From a virus, in IMG/VR virus record IMGVR_UViG_3300042864_000424, positions 1 to 25,968 of that record: a stretch of 25,968 nt of DNA. The stretch is one strand, 5' to 3'. The position numbers and the translations under genes were made by a program. A model generated the notes under the pieces. The model saw only the letters and a list, made by a program, of their open reading frames with translations. It had not been told where the DNA came from and did no database searches. Below are positions 5,952 to 14,089 of this stretch, piece after piece; the stretch's first letter is position 1, and each line of letters begins with the position of its first letter.

Positions 5952-8318
5952 TTAATACATTGGAGCATAGGATAAAATATACCATTTAGTGCCATCGCTT
6001 TGTATAGTAGTACAATAACCACCAACAATGTCAACACTTGAATTTTCACCATCAGTTCTTACAAATAAATTTGACGATGGAGTAACTAATGTTAACGCCT
6101 CATTACCTTCAGGTATATCAAAAATTGAGATTATAAATTTAACACCAACTGCATCAGACGCATTAGGAATAGTCAATGTTTTATCCGATGTTAATGTTGT
6201 ATAAATAATTGTATGATTATAAGTTGTAGCTGTATAATCTGCATTACTTATTTTTACAATAGGTAATCCCATATTTTTTTTAAACAAAATATTTCCTTCA
6301 AATCTTGCAGAATCATTTAAAATAGTTTTGCCGTCAACTGTTAAAGTATTAGATAAATTTGTTGCACCAAATACACCTAATGTTCCATTCACATCAAGTG
6401 TCTTTGTAGGTGACGCGTAACCAATGCCTACCTTGCTTGTTGACGCATCCACGAAAAGCATGTGTGCGTTTGCTTCACTTTCCACACGGAAGTCGGAATC
6501 AGTTGCGGCTTCATTGAACACGGCGGAGGAATTGACGGTAAGCGGTGCGGATAATGTGGCGTTTCCTGCGATTGTTGTCGAGTGTGGACCGTATAATCCG
6601 TCGCTTGCGCCAATAACAAATCCATTTGCAGCGGAAAATCTTATATTAGCTATTGTGTTTCCTGCGTCGTGAAATCCAATACTTGAAACATCATTTGATT
6701 CAAGCCTTATATTGTGATTTCCCCCTGAGGTTGGAGTATTGTCGGTAAAATTTCCAACAAACGTTTTATTTAGCAATGTGGTTTCGCCTGTTACGCCAAG
6801 CGTTCCATTTACATCTAATTTATAAGCTGGGTTTAATTTACTTATTCCAACCCTGCCTCCATCTTGATTTGCCACAACGGATAAGGTTGTGTCAAGATAT
6901 TGCCCTAATTGACCACTACTAAAATTTTTAGCAGTCATTAAATATATATCAGATGTTCTTACATTATTTGGAAACGTAGATGTTCCAGGTCTATCCGTAA
7001 ATGTTATTTGAGCCGTTTGATTTCCTTTGTTATTATCTCTTTTTGCAAAGTAATTTAATAAATTATAATAAAATGTATTTGCGCTTCCATCGTGTGAGCC
7101 TTCTTGTCTATTTATTGTTCCCGTCATTGTTCCACCCGTCAAAGGCAAATAAGTTGATGCCGCCGTGCCCGTGCGCAAGTAATTTGTAAGCATGGAAGCC
7201 GTGTCAGATAAATTTAATTTAGCTGCAAATCTTGAAGTAAGGTTTAATAAAGATGTATCTGCATCCCTGAAATACGGCGTAAGCATGGAAGCCGTGTCAC
7301 TAACCAAAAGAACCGCGGTTGTATCTCTCCATAATCCTTCACTACTTTTGAAATAAAGTGAAGCGTTATTTGTAGGATTAGAAATTTGAACATCGTGAAG
7401 CTCGTCTAATTCTTGCCCATTTCTTATTTTTACAAATACTTCTCCGCTTCCTGCATTTGTTTTAACGCATACTCCAATATACACGCCATGGATAGGTGCC
7501 TGTGGCTTAGTAGATGTAAGTGCGCCTGATGTGGTTCCTGATAAATAAACCGCACTATCTTGCGTTAATGCAGATGTGTTTATATTTGTTATTAATCCTT
7601 CTGTGATAATGTAACCGCTTGCATTGTTTAATATTTGCTCCGCAACAATGCCAAAAGTATTAGCTGATGTCGGATCACTTGTTGCAATGGCTTTCGCGAC
7701 GGTTATTCTGTTTCCCTGACTTCCTGACAAATAAACAACATCGCCTTTATTAAGAGTTGCGCCTGTTCTGTTATTTACCCGTTGGTGTAATTGTTGACCG
7801 ATGACATTAGTAACTAAACCACCTTTTAAGCCTTGTATTAAAGAGCCTTGTGTATCATTATACTCCACTTCACCAACTCCTACCGTGCCATCTTTTGCCG
7901 TATTAAATGTGATAGAATCAAAGGGCATGGTTAATCCAGGCGCACCGCCGACCAAGTTCCAAACGTTTGAAGTAAAATCAAATGAATAAAATTTTAAATT
8001 AACGGTATCAAGAATAACCCATGCGTTTTGGTTGTTTATCGGTTGAATGGATGCTGTGTCGGACAATGAACCACGCCAAACAAGCCCGTCGCCAGTCGTC
8101 TGGAAACCAAGGCGTTGTTTATTTCCCGTGTTTGGGTATTGCGCGAAAAGGGTAAACGAAAGGAATATAAAAAGAATTGAAGGCAAAGTTTTTTTGCCTC
8201 CAATCTTCTTAATTAAATTACTCCCCAGTTTAAGCAATACTTGTTCCACCAATATTTCACCCACGCGCCCCAATGTTTTTAAAAAACGTCTTTCTTTCTT
8301 TGGTTTTATTTCACTCAT
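5952..8318 (-). CDS. Large tail fibre / receptor-binding protein with internal signal-like helix (788 aa)
   Basis: A modular fibre protein. Residues 1-43 are basic, and 44-60 form a hydrophobic segment ending LFAQ, shaped like a signal peptide. Residues 66-125 (LGFQTTGDGLVWRGS...NVWNLVGG) resemble the N-terminal region of Bacteroidota phage fibres. A segment around 170-300 carries GATLNKGDVVYLSG and a second DSAVYLSGTTSG. SDTASMLT repeats follow, then LPLTGGTMTGTI, a motif frequent in fibres. The C-terminal third has two copies of a KLDVNGTLGV / TLDVNGTLGV module and a beta-rich end (DKTLTIPNASDAVG). It overlaps the connector gene by ATGA. The call as fibre is confident; the receptor is unknown. 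Confidence 0.78.
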   Translation of the reverse strand: MSEIKPKKERRFLKTLGRVGEILVEQVLLKLGSNLIKKIGGKKTLPSILFIFLSFTLFAQYPNTGNKQRLGFQTTGDGLVWRGSLSDTASIQPINNQNAWVILDTVNLKFYSFDFTSNVWNLVGGAPGLTMPFDSITFNTAKDGTVGVGEVEYNDTQGSLIQGLKGGLVTNVIGQQLHQRVNNRTGATLNKGDVVYLSGSQGNRITVAKAIATSDPTSANTFGIVAEQILNNASGYIITEGLITNINTSALTQDSAVYLSGTTSGALTSTKPQAPIHGVYIGVCVKTNAGSGEVFVKIRNGQELDELHDVQISNPTNNASLYFKSSEGLWRDTTAVLLVSDTASMLTPYFRDADTSLLNLTSRFAAKLNLSDTASMLTNYLRTGTAASTYLPLTGGTMTGTINRQEGSHDGSANTFYYNLLNYFAKRDNNKGNQTAQITFTDRPGTSTFPNNVRTSDIYLMTAKNFSSGQLGQYLDTTLSVVANQDGGRVGISKLNPAYKLDVNGTLGVTGETTLLNKTFVGNFTDNTPTSGGNHNIRLESNDVSSIGFHDAGNTIANIRFSAANGFVIGASDGLYGPHSTTIAGNATLSAPLTVNSSAVFNEAATDSDFRVESEANAHMLFVDASTSKVGIGYASPTKTLDVNGTLGVFGATNLSNTLTVDGKTILNDSARFEGNILFKKNMGLPIVKISNADYTATTYNHTIIYTTLTSDKTLTIPNASDAVGVKFIISIFDIPEGNEALTLVTPSSNLFVRTDGENSSVDIVGGYCTTIQSDGTKWYILSYAPMY
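7186..7299 (-). repeat. 21-bp direct repeat within the fibre gene
   Basis: GTAAGCATGGAAGCCGTGTC plus one A occurs at 7186-7206 and again at 7279-7299, 93 bp (31 codons) apart. Both copies encode SDTASMLT on the minus strand. The near-perfect nucleotide identity suggests a recent duplication of a fibre segment. Confidence 0.8.
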
Positions 8319-8854
8319 AATACTATTCCCATCGTGTTATAAATATCAAATATTTCTTCATCCTCGTCGCAAGTTGCCTCAGGACAACCAACGGCGCTGG
8401 GAATGAATCCAAGTAAATTGGTTGCGCAAGTGCATAAATAATCCTTAATCCTTTTCTTTTTTACCTCCAACCTTTGAAGCAAAGTATCTTGATAAAATTT
8501 TAAGCCTTCAACGCCCACGTTTTGCCCGTATTCGTTATCGAGGGTATAAAGTCCATTTGTTCCAAGCTGCATCATCATATAAGGCGCTGCCTCGTAAAGA
8601 ACGGCGTTGGCGCAAAAGGATTTTAATTGGTCATTCCATAACGCTTGATAAGAAGTCGATGTAAACGCCGTTGAACTTCCTTTGTCTGCAACAAGGGCAT
8701 CGTAAAACGTTAAGCCAACGGCTGGAATAATCCAACGGTATTCCGCGTCTTGAATATGTGGGCTTATCAATGACTTATCAAGGCGTATATCTGCAGGCGT
8801 TGGTCTTGCAACACCGCCGCTTATGACCTCAGACGGTTGTATTAATTGGCTCAT
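8315..8854 (-). CDS. Probable head-tail connector / head completion protein (179 aa)
   Basis: A 179-residue protein with an N-terminal segment ADIRLDKSLISPHIQDAEYRWIIPAVG (key part DKSLISPHIQDAEYRWI) and FYDAL. I associate this with the DUF6712-type family of Bacteroidota phage proteins near the portal. Mostly helical middle (SFCANAVLYEAAPYMMMQLG), then a cysteine-rich C-terminus: CTCATN near 142-147 and GCPEATC near 156-162. It starts inside the last 26 bases of the portal gene. Position between portal and fibre suits a connector that closes the capsid vertex. The cysteine cluster may bind metal. Family call is moderate. Confidence 0.6.
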   Translation of the reverse strand: MSQLIQPSEVISGGVARPTPADIRLDKSLISPHIQDAEYRWIIPAVGLTFYDALVADKGSSTAFTSTSYQALWNDQLKSFCANAVLYEAAPYMMMQLGTNGLYTLDNEYGQNVGVEGLKFYQDTLLQRLEVKKKRIKDYLCTCATNLLGFIPSAVGCPEATCDEDEEIFDIYNTMGIVL

Positions 8855-10238
8855 TTGTTTCTATTGGTGAATAACCTAATATTTCCCTCTTTTCATCTTG
8901 CGTCAAATTATCCTCAACCGCAATGTCACCCATGAAAGACACGGGTAAAGTGTTTGATATTGAGAATTGAACGTCTTTTAAGGCTGGGTTATAAAGCCCA
9001 ATTTCGGCTAAATAAGGATTTATAATTTTAGATAACATCAAGTTTTGGCGCGGTTTAATAACCGTACTTTGTAAGTATTCCATTTCCTGACGTATCTGTT
9101 GATTGCTTCCAAGTTGCCCCGCCGTGGCGAAGCCTGCAAGTGACTTGCTCCACCTGTTCGCCACGACAATCGCCGAGGCTGCCAAGTTTTGCAAGTTTAA
9201 AAATTCGCCCTCGTTTTCTTTTGACGTGGGAATCCAATTTGCTTTTAATTTTTCGTCCCTTAGGACTTGAACAAATAACTTATGATTATTTGCCATGCCC
9301 GTGAACTTGCTTTCTATTCCTTCAACCAATTTCTTTGCCTCAGCTGGCGTAATTGAGCCGAAAAATTGCATGATACCCGAAGGCATGAAGCCGTTCTCAA
9401 ATTTGCTTGTATTAAATCGTTGAATGCGGTATTCCATTTCAGCCCACATCTTTGCGCCAATCCACTCAGGTAAGCCAAAGTAAAAATAGCCTGCCGCGTA
9501 TTGCTTAACATGGATAACGCTTCTTTGTGTTCCGTCCTCAAATTTCTTAAAGTCAGGGTACATTGGCACCTCCCTGAATCCTTCGCTTTCGTAAAATACG
9601 CCGTCGGTGGTGAGCGGCACCTCCTCCCAGTTATCGTAAATGCCAACCGATTTTATAAGCTGATCCGCTTCTGCTTTTCTAATACCAATGTTATACACGG
9701 GTACATGATAAATATAAGTAAATGGCTCGCTGCCTACTTTGCCTTTAACAATTTCGCAAAAGCTATTTCCAAAAGCATCATAGTCAAAAGCAAGTTGAGC
9801 CAAAACCTCCTGAAGATTTTGACCATGTAAATTAACCTGAGATATAACATCCTCAATTTCGTTTAAAGAATCGTCGGTGATAACCTCACCCTTCATTGAC
9901 GTGGTAAGCAAAGTGTTTGACTTACCTTTCATGGGAATGAAGCCATCACCGACAACCATGTTTGTTTTATCTTCTATTATTCTTCGTAACGTCGGCGAAT
10001 TATTTACAATGGCGATAAGGCTCTTTAAAAAGTCGTCTTTTTGTGTAAAGAACCGCACCCATTTTGCCCCCGTGAAATCAAGCCTCTCCCGTGACGGCTC
10101 ATTAAAAATATCCTCCCTTACAAGCATTGTATTGGAGGTGTCTAAGGTAACCGAGGCAAGTAAAGGGCTTTGACTCCTTTTACTTACCCTGTTATTCCTG
10201 TTTGGGACTGCCTGTATTTTCTTTAATTGTTGGCTCAT
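8829..10238 (-). CDS. Portal protein
   Basis: A 469-residue portal forming the dodecameric DNA gate at one capsid vertex. Features of phage portals are seen in order: an N-terminal FTGAKWVRFF region, NSPTLRRIIEDKTNMVVGDG, the beta/alpha clip-like LAFDYDAFGNSFCEIVKG, HVKQYAAGYFYFGLPEWIGA, and IVVANRWSKSLAGF before a helical C-terminus. ATG 10238 (MSQQLKKIQ) is chosen because it has an A-rich leader. The longer start at 10277 adds 13 residues and would overlap the 76-aa gene by 86 bases. Size is normal for this family. No terminase lies next to it, unlike the usual arrangement. Confidence 0.82.
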   Translation of the reverse strand: MSQQLKKIQAVPNRNNRVSKRSQSPLLASVTLDTSNTMLVREDIFNEPSRERLDFTGAKWVRFFTQKDDFLKSLIAIVNNSPTLRRIIEDKTNMVVGDGFIPMKGKSNTLLTTSMKGEVITDDSLNEIEDVISQVNLHGQNLQEVLAQLAFDYDAFGNSFCEIVKGKVGSEPFTYIYHVPVYNIGIRKAEADQLIKSVGIYDNWEEVPLTTDGVFYESEGFREVPMYPDFKKFEDGTQRSVIHVKQYAAGYFYFGLPEWIGAKMWAEMEYRIQRFNTSKFENGFMPSGIMQFFGSITPAEAKKLVEGIESKFTGMANNHKLFVQVLRDEKLKANWIPTSKENEGEFLNLQNLAASAIVVANRWSKSLAGFATAGQLGSNQQIRQEMEYLQSTVIKPRQNLMLSKIINPYLAEIGLYNPALKDVQFSISNTLPVSFMGDIAVEDNLTQDEKREILGYSPIETNEPINTTV

Positions 10239-10422
10239 AGCTTTTTTTCTCGGGGGTATAAATGACGTGTTGCCCAACGTCCTGAGGGCTTGATTTGTAC
10301 CAAGCCCTCAATTCGTTTTGTGAAAGTTCGCCGATAGTTTTTCGAATGATTCCAGCTTTGCCCGAAAGGTCTGCACCCACGTAAAGCATTTGTTTGCTTT
10401 TATCTCTAACTATCATATTCAA
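10192..10422 (-). CDS. Hypothetical small protein upstream of portal (76 aa)
   Basis: A 76-residue charged protein beginning MNMIVRDKSKQMLYVGADLSG, with a KAGIIRKTIGEL segment and a Ser/Pro/Glu-rich tail (TPEKKSYEPTIKENTGSPKQE). No family is recognised. It starts one base after the 182-aa gene and overlaps the portal coding region by 47 bases. Its steady reading frame and close spacing support it as a real gene, but with modest confidence because of the overlap. Possible role in head assembly by position only. Confidence 0.55.
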   Translation of the reverse strand: MNMIVRDKSKQMLYVGADLSGKAGIIRKTIGELSQNELRAWYKSSPQDVGQHVIYTPEKKSYEPTIKENTGSPKQE

Positions 10423-10423
10423 A

Positions 10424-10972
10424 TTAATCTAAGGCGTTCATCACTGTTTCGCCGTTAACGATAAACCTCGCTTTGTTCGTGGTTCTGCAAGTAATGGTAA
10501 GCGTTTCTTGGTTTGAATCGGTAAACAATGCACCCGATAAACCTTCGGCACTTGTCAACCTTGCAACCCTTTTCTTACCGCCAACAAGTTCAACGCCCCA
10601 AATCCAATAATTGCCCGTGTTTTCCACGTGAACACAAACCAAGCCACACGCCTGATTTGCCATGTCTTGAATAAGGTTTCTTAATTCCTGGTCGCGGCAA
10701 TTAATGATTCCAACCAAACTTTGCTCAATGGCTACCGACAAAGTATCTGGATCTTGCGTCACCGTTTCCGTGAATGCTCCTGAATTGTCCCTAAATTCAA
10801 CCTCGTAAAACACGGCAGCCGTGGAAGCCATTGTTATTGCCGTGGTTGCTCCCGATGCGTTATTGGTAATGCTTGTTACCTGATTAGCATTGGCAATGTA
10901 AAACTTGCCAATACCACCAGCGCACGTTCCATCTGTACATTGATTAAGCCAACCGCTTGTTATTGCGCTCAT
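10424..10972 (-). CDS. Structural protein downstream of major capsid protein (182 aa)
   Basis: A 182-residue protein, beta-rich and Thr/Ala/Asn-rich. It begins MSAITSGWLNQCTDGTCAGGIGKFYIANA, then AITMASTAAVFYEVEFRDNSGAFTETVTQD, a helical NCRDQELRNLIQDMANQACG, and GNYWIWGVELVGGKKRVARL. I recognise this arrangement as common next to the capsid gene in Bacteroidota phages. Its FYEVEF...ETVT and WIWG patterns could suit a tail-tube or neck protein, and it is the best tail-tube candidate in the window, but no specific family signature is certain. The N-terminal CTDGTC pair is unusual for a tube protein. Confidence 0.6.
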   Translation of the reverse strand: MSAITSGWLNQCTDGTCAGGIGKFYIANANQVTSITNNASGATTAITMASTAAVFYEVEFRDNSGAFTETVTQDPDTLSVAIEQSLVGIINCRDQELRNLIQDMANQACGLVCVHVENTGNYWIWGVELVGGKKRVARLTSAEGLSGALFTDSNQETLTITCRTTNKARFIVNGETVMNALD

Positions 10973-10982
10973 TCATTATTGA

Positions 10983-11966
10983 TTAGTAGCCTAAGCTGAT
11001 TAATGATGGGTGAATATAATTTACGCCCATTTTGAAGCGTGCCTTGATATACACCTTTTCGTCCTTCTGGTCATACCAAAGTTCCAAAGCCGTTTCAGGA
11101 CTTAACACGTCCGTTGCAAGTACCTTGTTTTGAGGCGTGGTATATTCAACATAATGCGGCTTAGTTGTTCCTAAACTTGTTGCAATGTCATCCCAACGGA
11201 ATTGAGGAATCACGGTTACGCCACGGAAAGTAAATTGTTCAACGCCGTTAATCAACTGAAGTAAACCGTAGTCGCCGCCACCGCCGTTTTCAATGTCCTC
11301 ACGAAGCTGAGAATAAACACTTTGCGTCACATTGAACACCTTTTGGTTAGCAGGTAAACCTTTCAACTGCAATGGTGCCTGGTCATACACCGCGCGAAGG
11401 ATCGCGAAGCCGTCACCAGCGCCAAGGTCTGAACCTGATCCCGTGTTGCAACGTGGAACTAAGTCACTTGCAACTAACTGAGGGTAATACACCGTCCAAA
11501 ATCCGTCTAATGAATCAAAGTTTGGGTTATTGCTTGACTGGTCACCGAAGTAAGAAAGACGGGTAATGTCGTTTCTTATCGCCTGTTGTGTACGGGTCAA
11601 AAGAATGTTTTCAATTAATGTTCCCGAAACATCTGGCAGCCTTGTACCTGTTTTCAATAACTCCTCAAAAACTGTGTCTTCAAATTCGTCCCAACACATT
11701 TCAAGATCCACTTTCATTTTTTCAACGTCGATGGTACGCTGATAAATGTCAACCGAACCCACGGGGTTAAATCCGCAGCCTGAGTATTTGCGTACAATGT
11801 TTTCCAACTGTTGTACGAAAACCATTTTCTTTTTATTGGCGACGTTACCAAGAACGCGAAATTGTCCGCGAAGGTCATCGTCAAAAAAGACTGGTTCTAA
11901 AAAAATGTTATTTGCCTCCGTACCTCTAAAGGATACGTCAAGTTGGCTTATTTCAACTAATGCCAT
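10983..11966 (-). CDS. Major capsid protein (HK97-like)
   Basis: A 327-residue protein that forms the capsid shell. It begins MALVEISQLDVSFRGTEAN and has a long helix-rich spine region (about residues 85-140, including LIENILLTRTQQAIRNDITRLSYFGD), a loop-rich centre, GLPANQKVFNVTQSVYSQLRED near 203-224, and the typical end with ETALELWYDQKDEKVYIKARFKMGVNYIHPSLI (key part KARFKMGVNYIHP, about 308-320). It follows the protease-scaffold and decoration genes in that order, as usual. Identification rests on the overall motif pattern and position. Confidence 0.8.
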   Translation of the reverse strand: MALVEISQLDVSFRGTEANNIFLEPVFFDDDLRGQFRVLGNVANKKKMVFVQQLENIVRKYSGCGFNPVGSVDIYQRTIDVEKMKVDLEMCWDEFEDTVFEELLKTGTRLPDVSGTLIENILLTRTQQAIRNDITRLSYFGDQSSNNPNFDSLDGFWTVYYPQLVASDLVPRCNTGSGSDLGAGDGFAILRAVYDQAPLQLKGLPANQKVFNVTQSVYSQLREDIENGGGGDYGLLQLINGVEQFTFRGVTVIPQFRWDDIATSLGTTKPHYVEYTTPQNKVLATDVLSPETALELWYDQKDEKVYIKARFKMGVNYIHPSLISLGY

Positions 11967-11978
11967 TTTGTTTTAATT

Positions 11979-12443
11979 TTAAAGATTTGGGTAAGAAATG
12001 GTTGCAGACGTATTTGTTAAAACAAAAGCATCCTCAATACCAAATGAAAACTCTGTTTTTGCACCTGCGGTTGTTGCCACTGCAAACAAAACCTTCCAAT
12101 CATTACTTGCGTTTAACGCCGAGGTATTGATTTGTAAAATTGCCGTTGGTGCTGAGGACTGCCAATTTGCATAAGCCTCGTTACCTGATTCATCCATTAC
12201 GGTAACCTTATAAAAATCACTTGCACTTGTTACACCTGTCAACGGTGCAAAGTTCAAACGCTTTCCAGCCGAGGAAGTACCATAGGTGAAGGAAACGGGA
12301 ATTCGATCCGTAAAGGTATCAATACCGTATAATTGCTCCGCGTTTATCCCTTGCTCGTTGGCATACGGGTTGGTGCGGTTTAAATTGTTTTGCCCGACGT
12401 ATGTATTTGAATCGAGAAAACCATTAACGTTTGCTGTTGCCAT
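11979..12443 (-). CDS. Probable head decoration protein (154 aa)
   Basis: A 154-residue protein with an N-terminal Asn/Gly/Tyr-rich region (GFLDSNTYVGQNNLNRTNPYANEQG shortened: YVGQNNLNRTNPYANE) and a beta-rich C-terminal part (KRLNFAPLTGV, FYKVTVMDESGNEAYANW, DWKVLFAVATTAG). It starts within the protease-scaffold stop as TAATG and precedes the capsid gene by 12 bases, the slot where lambda gpD-type decoration proteins sit. Decoration is an inference from position and size; no signature motif is seen. Confidence 0.55.
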   Translation of the reverse strand: MATANVNGFLDSNTYVGQNNLNRTNPYANEQGINAEQLYGIDTFTDRIPVSFTYGTSSAGKRLNFAPLTGVTSASDFYKVTVMDESGNEAYANWQSSAPTAILQINTSALNASNDWKVLFAVATTAGAKTEFSFGIEDAFVLTNTSATISYPNL

Positions 12444-12847
12444 TATCTTTGTGAGATTTTAGATTGAACTAATGAAGCGAAAGAATCAAAGTAACTCGAT
12501 TTCGTTATTGTTTCCTGAACCTTTTCGTGGGCTGAGCCGCCGGAAGGAAGTCCAACGCCTTTTTTTACTTGCGCCCTGAGTGCAACCAATTCGTTGCCCA
12601 ATGTTTCAAGAACCGTTTCAATTTCGGTTATTGACGTACTTTGCTCGTTTGATTTTTCAGATAAAGCGGTCATTTCTTCGGCATTTAAAACCGTGTAACC
12701 TTTTGCCTTTAAAACCTCAATAGCCATTTCATCTGTTATAACTACCTCGTCCGCTTTTGAATCAACTGCCGCTGGTGCGTCAATAACCTCATTGGTTTCG
12801 GTTTGGTTTAACAAAGATTTGATTTTTTCTAAAATGGAATTACCCAT
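12443..12847 (-). CDS. Possible nested scaffold protein (internal start, 134 aa)
   Basis: Within the protease gene, Met205 (ATG 12847) lies exactly at the protease/scaffold boundary and is preceded by an A-rich run (AAAAAACAAAAATAACGATG), the type of leader Bacteroidota ribosomes favour. Initiation here would yield a free scaffold MGNSILEKIKSLL..., as in the nested C/Nu3 arrangement of lambda. This is a prediction from leader and position, not a separate frame. Confidence 0.4.
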   Translation of the reverse strand: MGNSILEKIKSLLNQTETNEVIDAPAAVDSKADEVVITDEMAIEVLKAKGYTVLNAEEMTALSEKSNEQSTSITEIETVLETLGNELVALRAQVKKGVGLPSGGSAHEKVQETITKSSYFDSFASLVQSKISQR

Positions 12848-13459
12848 GTCATCGTTATTTTTGTTTTTTATTAATAATGCGGCTGGAACATTTACGAACT
12901 TGCTTAAACTGTTTTGCAACGGTAATAAATCTATATTTTTTTCGTCCGTTTTAACAATTTCATCAATGAAACCGAATTCTAAAGCTTCCTGTGATGTCAT
13001 CCATGTTTCGGCTGCCATCATTTTTTTAATCTTTTTTCTAAGGTCTTTTTCTTCCCCTTTGCGTTTGTAAACAGCTGACAAATAAATGTCAAGTAACTTT
13101 TCTTCCATCTTGTCTAACAAATCAGCCGTTGCCTCAAGTTCGTCGGAATTACCGAAAGCTTGTGACCAAGGTCGATGAATCATTAAAAATGAATTTTCGG
13201 TCATTTTCACTTTGTCAGCCGCCAACAGTACAACCGTTGCAATGCTTGCTACCAAGCCGATTCCTGTTGCCGTGGTTTCGTTTGAATAAGTAGAAATTAA
13301 ATCAGCCATTCCCATTCCTTCGGTAACTGAGCCGCCACCTGATGAAATAGTAAAATCTATTGACGCTCCATTTGCCTCATCTATTTTGTATTTTAGATAA
13401 GGCATTGAATTGTACCACTCTGAAATTTCCCCTATAATATCAACTTTAACATTTGCCAT
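12443..13459 (-). CDS. ClpP-type head maturation protease fused to scaffold
   Basis: A 338-residue two-part protein. Residues 1-170 form a ClpP/S14-like protease: a strand pattern TISSGGGSVTEGMGMADLI, nucleophile Ser72 in GLVASIATVV, His95 in FLMIHRPW, and the ETWMTSQEALEFGFIDEI tail (about 151-169) where the third active-site residue normally lies. Residues 205-338 look like a scaffold: acidic and helical, with coiled-coil-like IETVLETLGNELVALRAQV and a Ser-rich end. It would guide capsid assembly and then process it. The stop overlaps the decoration start (TAATG). Fold and role are well supported. Confidence 0.86.
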   Translation of the reverse strand: MANVKVDIIGEISEWYNSMPYLKYKIDEANGASIDFTISSGGGSVTEGMGMADLISTYSNETTATGIGLVASIATVVLLAADKVKMTENSFLMIHRPWSQAFGNSDELEATADLLDKMEEKLLDIYLSAVYKRKGEEKDLRKKIKKMMAAETWMTSQEALEFGFIDEIVKTDEKNIDLLPLQNSLSKFVNVPAALLIKNKNNDDMGNSILEKIKSLLNQTETNEVIDAPAAVDSKADEVVITDEMAIEVLKAKGYTVLNAEEMTALSEKSNEQSTSITEIETVLETLGNELVALRAQVKKGVGLPSGGSAHEKVQETITKSSYFDSFASLVQSKISQR

Positions 13460-13488
13460 TTTTGTAGATTAATGTGTAAATTTATTTA

Positions 13489-13833
13489 TTATAATTTTTT
13501 ATCTTTTCTTTTTTGCTTGATTTGATAACCAAACCTTTCAGGGTGCTGAACCATGTTATAAACGTGCTTCTTTGAAATACCCGTGCGTATGCTTATTTCC
13601 ATCATGGCATCCATCTTTGAATCATTTGAATAAAGGCTATTTGGATAAAGGTGCATGACCATGTATTTCGCCACCGTCTTTTCCTTTACCACGTCGGTTT
13701 TTACGAGGAAGGAAATCAAGTGAAAAAAACTGGGTGTAATACCTTCCTTATGACAAAAAGCACTGTATTTATTCAAGATTTCATGGGTAAAATCCTGCAA
13801 TAAATCCTCATTAATCATTTCAAATTCATCCAT
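13489..13833 (-). CDS. HTH-like small protein upstream of the protease gene (114 aa)
   Basis: A 114-residue, largely helical protein beginning MDEFEMINEDLLQDF. Residues about 76-97 (AMMEISIRTGISKKHVYNMVQ) have the spacing of a helix-turn-helix with a glycine at the turn, and the last 12 residues are strongly basic (KQKRKDKKL). A DNA-binding role is plausible but not proven, and a winged-helix type structural use is possible. It starts eight bases inside the end of the CPAC gene; the protease begins 29 bases after its stop. A candidate regulator inside a structural operon is unusual. Confidence 0.55.
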   Translation of the reverse strand: MDEFEMINEDLLQDFTHEILNKYSAFCHKEGITPSFFHLISFLVKTDVVKEKTVAKYMVMHLYPNSLYSNDSKMDAMMEISIRTGISKKHVYNMVQHPERFGYQIKQKRKDKKL

Positions 13834-14089
13834 TTTCGTTCCAATATTGTACTATCTGCCTCATTTTACCGACTACTTTTGTCCGACACGCGGGACAATT
13901 TCGCCGCTCAGGCTCATAATGATTAACAAAGTTGTTATAAATATTGAACAAATAATCCATATCGTTCGGGTCAATGCTTAAAACCCTGTAAGTCCTATTA
14001 ACCGTGGCGGTAACTTGCGCCTTGTATTCCTCGGGGATGCGAGAACCAAGTTCTCCCCAAATGCTATCTGTCTTCATACAATTACACAT
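13826..14089 (-). CDS. Small CPAC-motif protein after the tape measure gene (87 aa)
   Basis: An 87-residue protein that begins directly after the tape-measure stop (TAA then ATG at 14089). It carries a CPAC motif (Cys65, Cys68) in the segment ERRNCPACRTKVV, and two more cysteines at the extreme N-terminus (MCNCM) if ATG 14089 is used; the four could form a zinc site. A start at the in-frame ATG 14077 would lose the N-terminal pair. The middle is helical and aromatic (DYLFNIYNNFVNHY). No known family; role unknown. Confidence 0.6.
   Translation of the reverse strand: MCNCMKTDSIWGELGSRIPEEYKAQVTATVNRTYRVLSIDPNDMDYLFNIYNNFVNHYEPERRNCPACRTKVVGKMRQIVQYWNENG

Noticed and set aside
5933-6052. N-terminal extension of the 204-aa protein from ATG 6052
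   Set aside because: It lies inside the fibre gene and hides a clean signal peptide starting at 5932.
9501-9830. 109-residue plus-strand open frame inside the portal gene
   Set aside because: Antisense to a well-supported portal; no leader, operon context or recognisable motif.
10192-10277. Frameshift fusion of the 76-aa gene and portal at an A7 run
   Set aside because: The portal frame is +1 relative to the 76-aa gene, and the A7 run is GAG AAA AAA AGC, not suited to a -1 slip; an independent ATG with A-rich leader exists at 10238.
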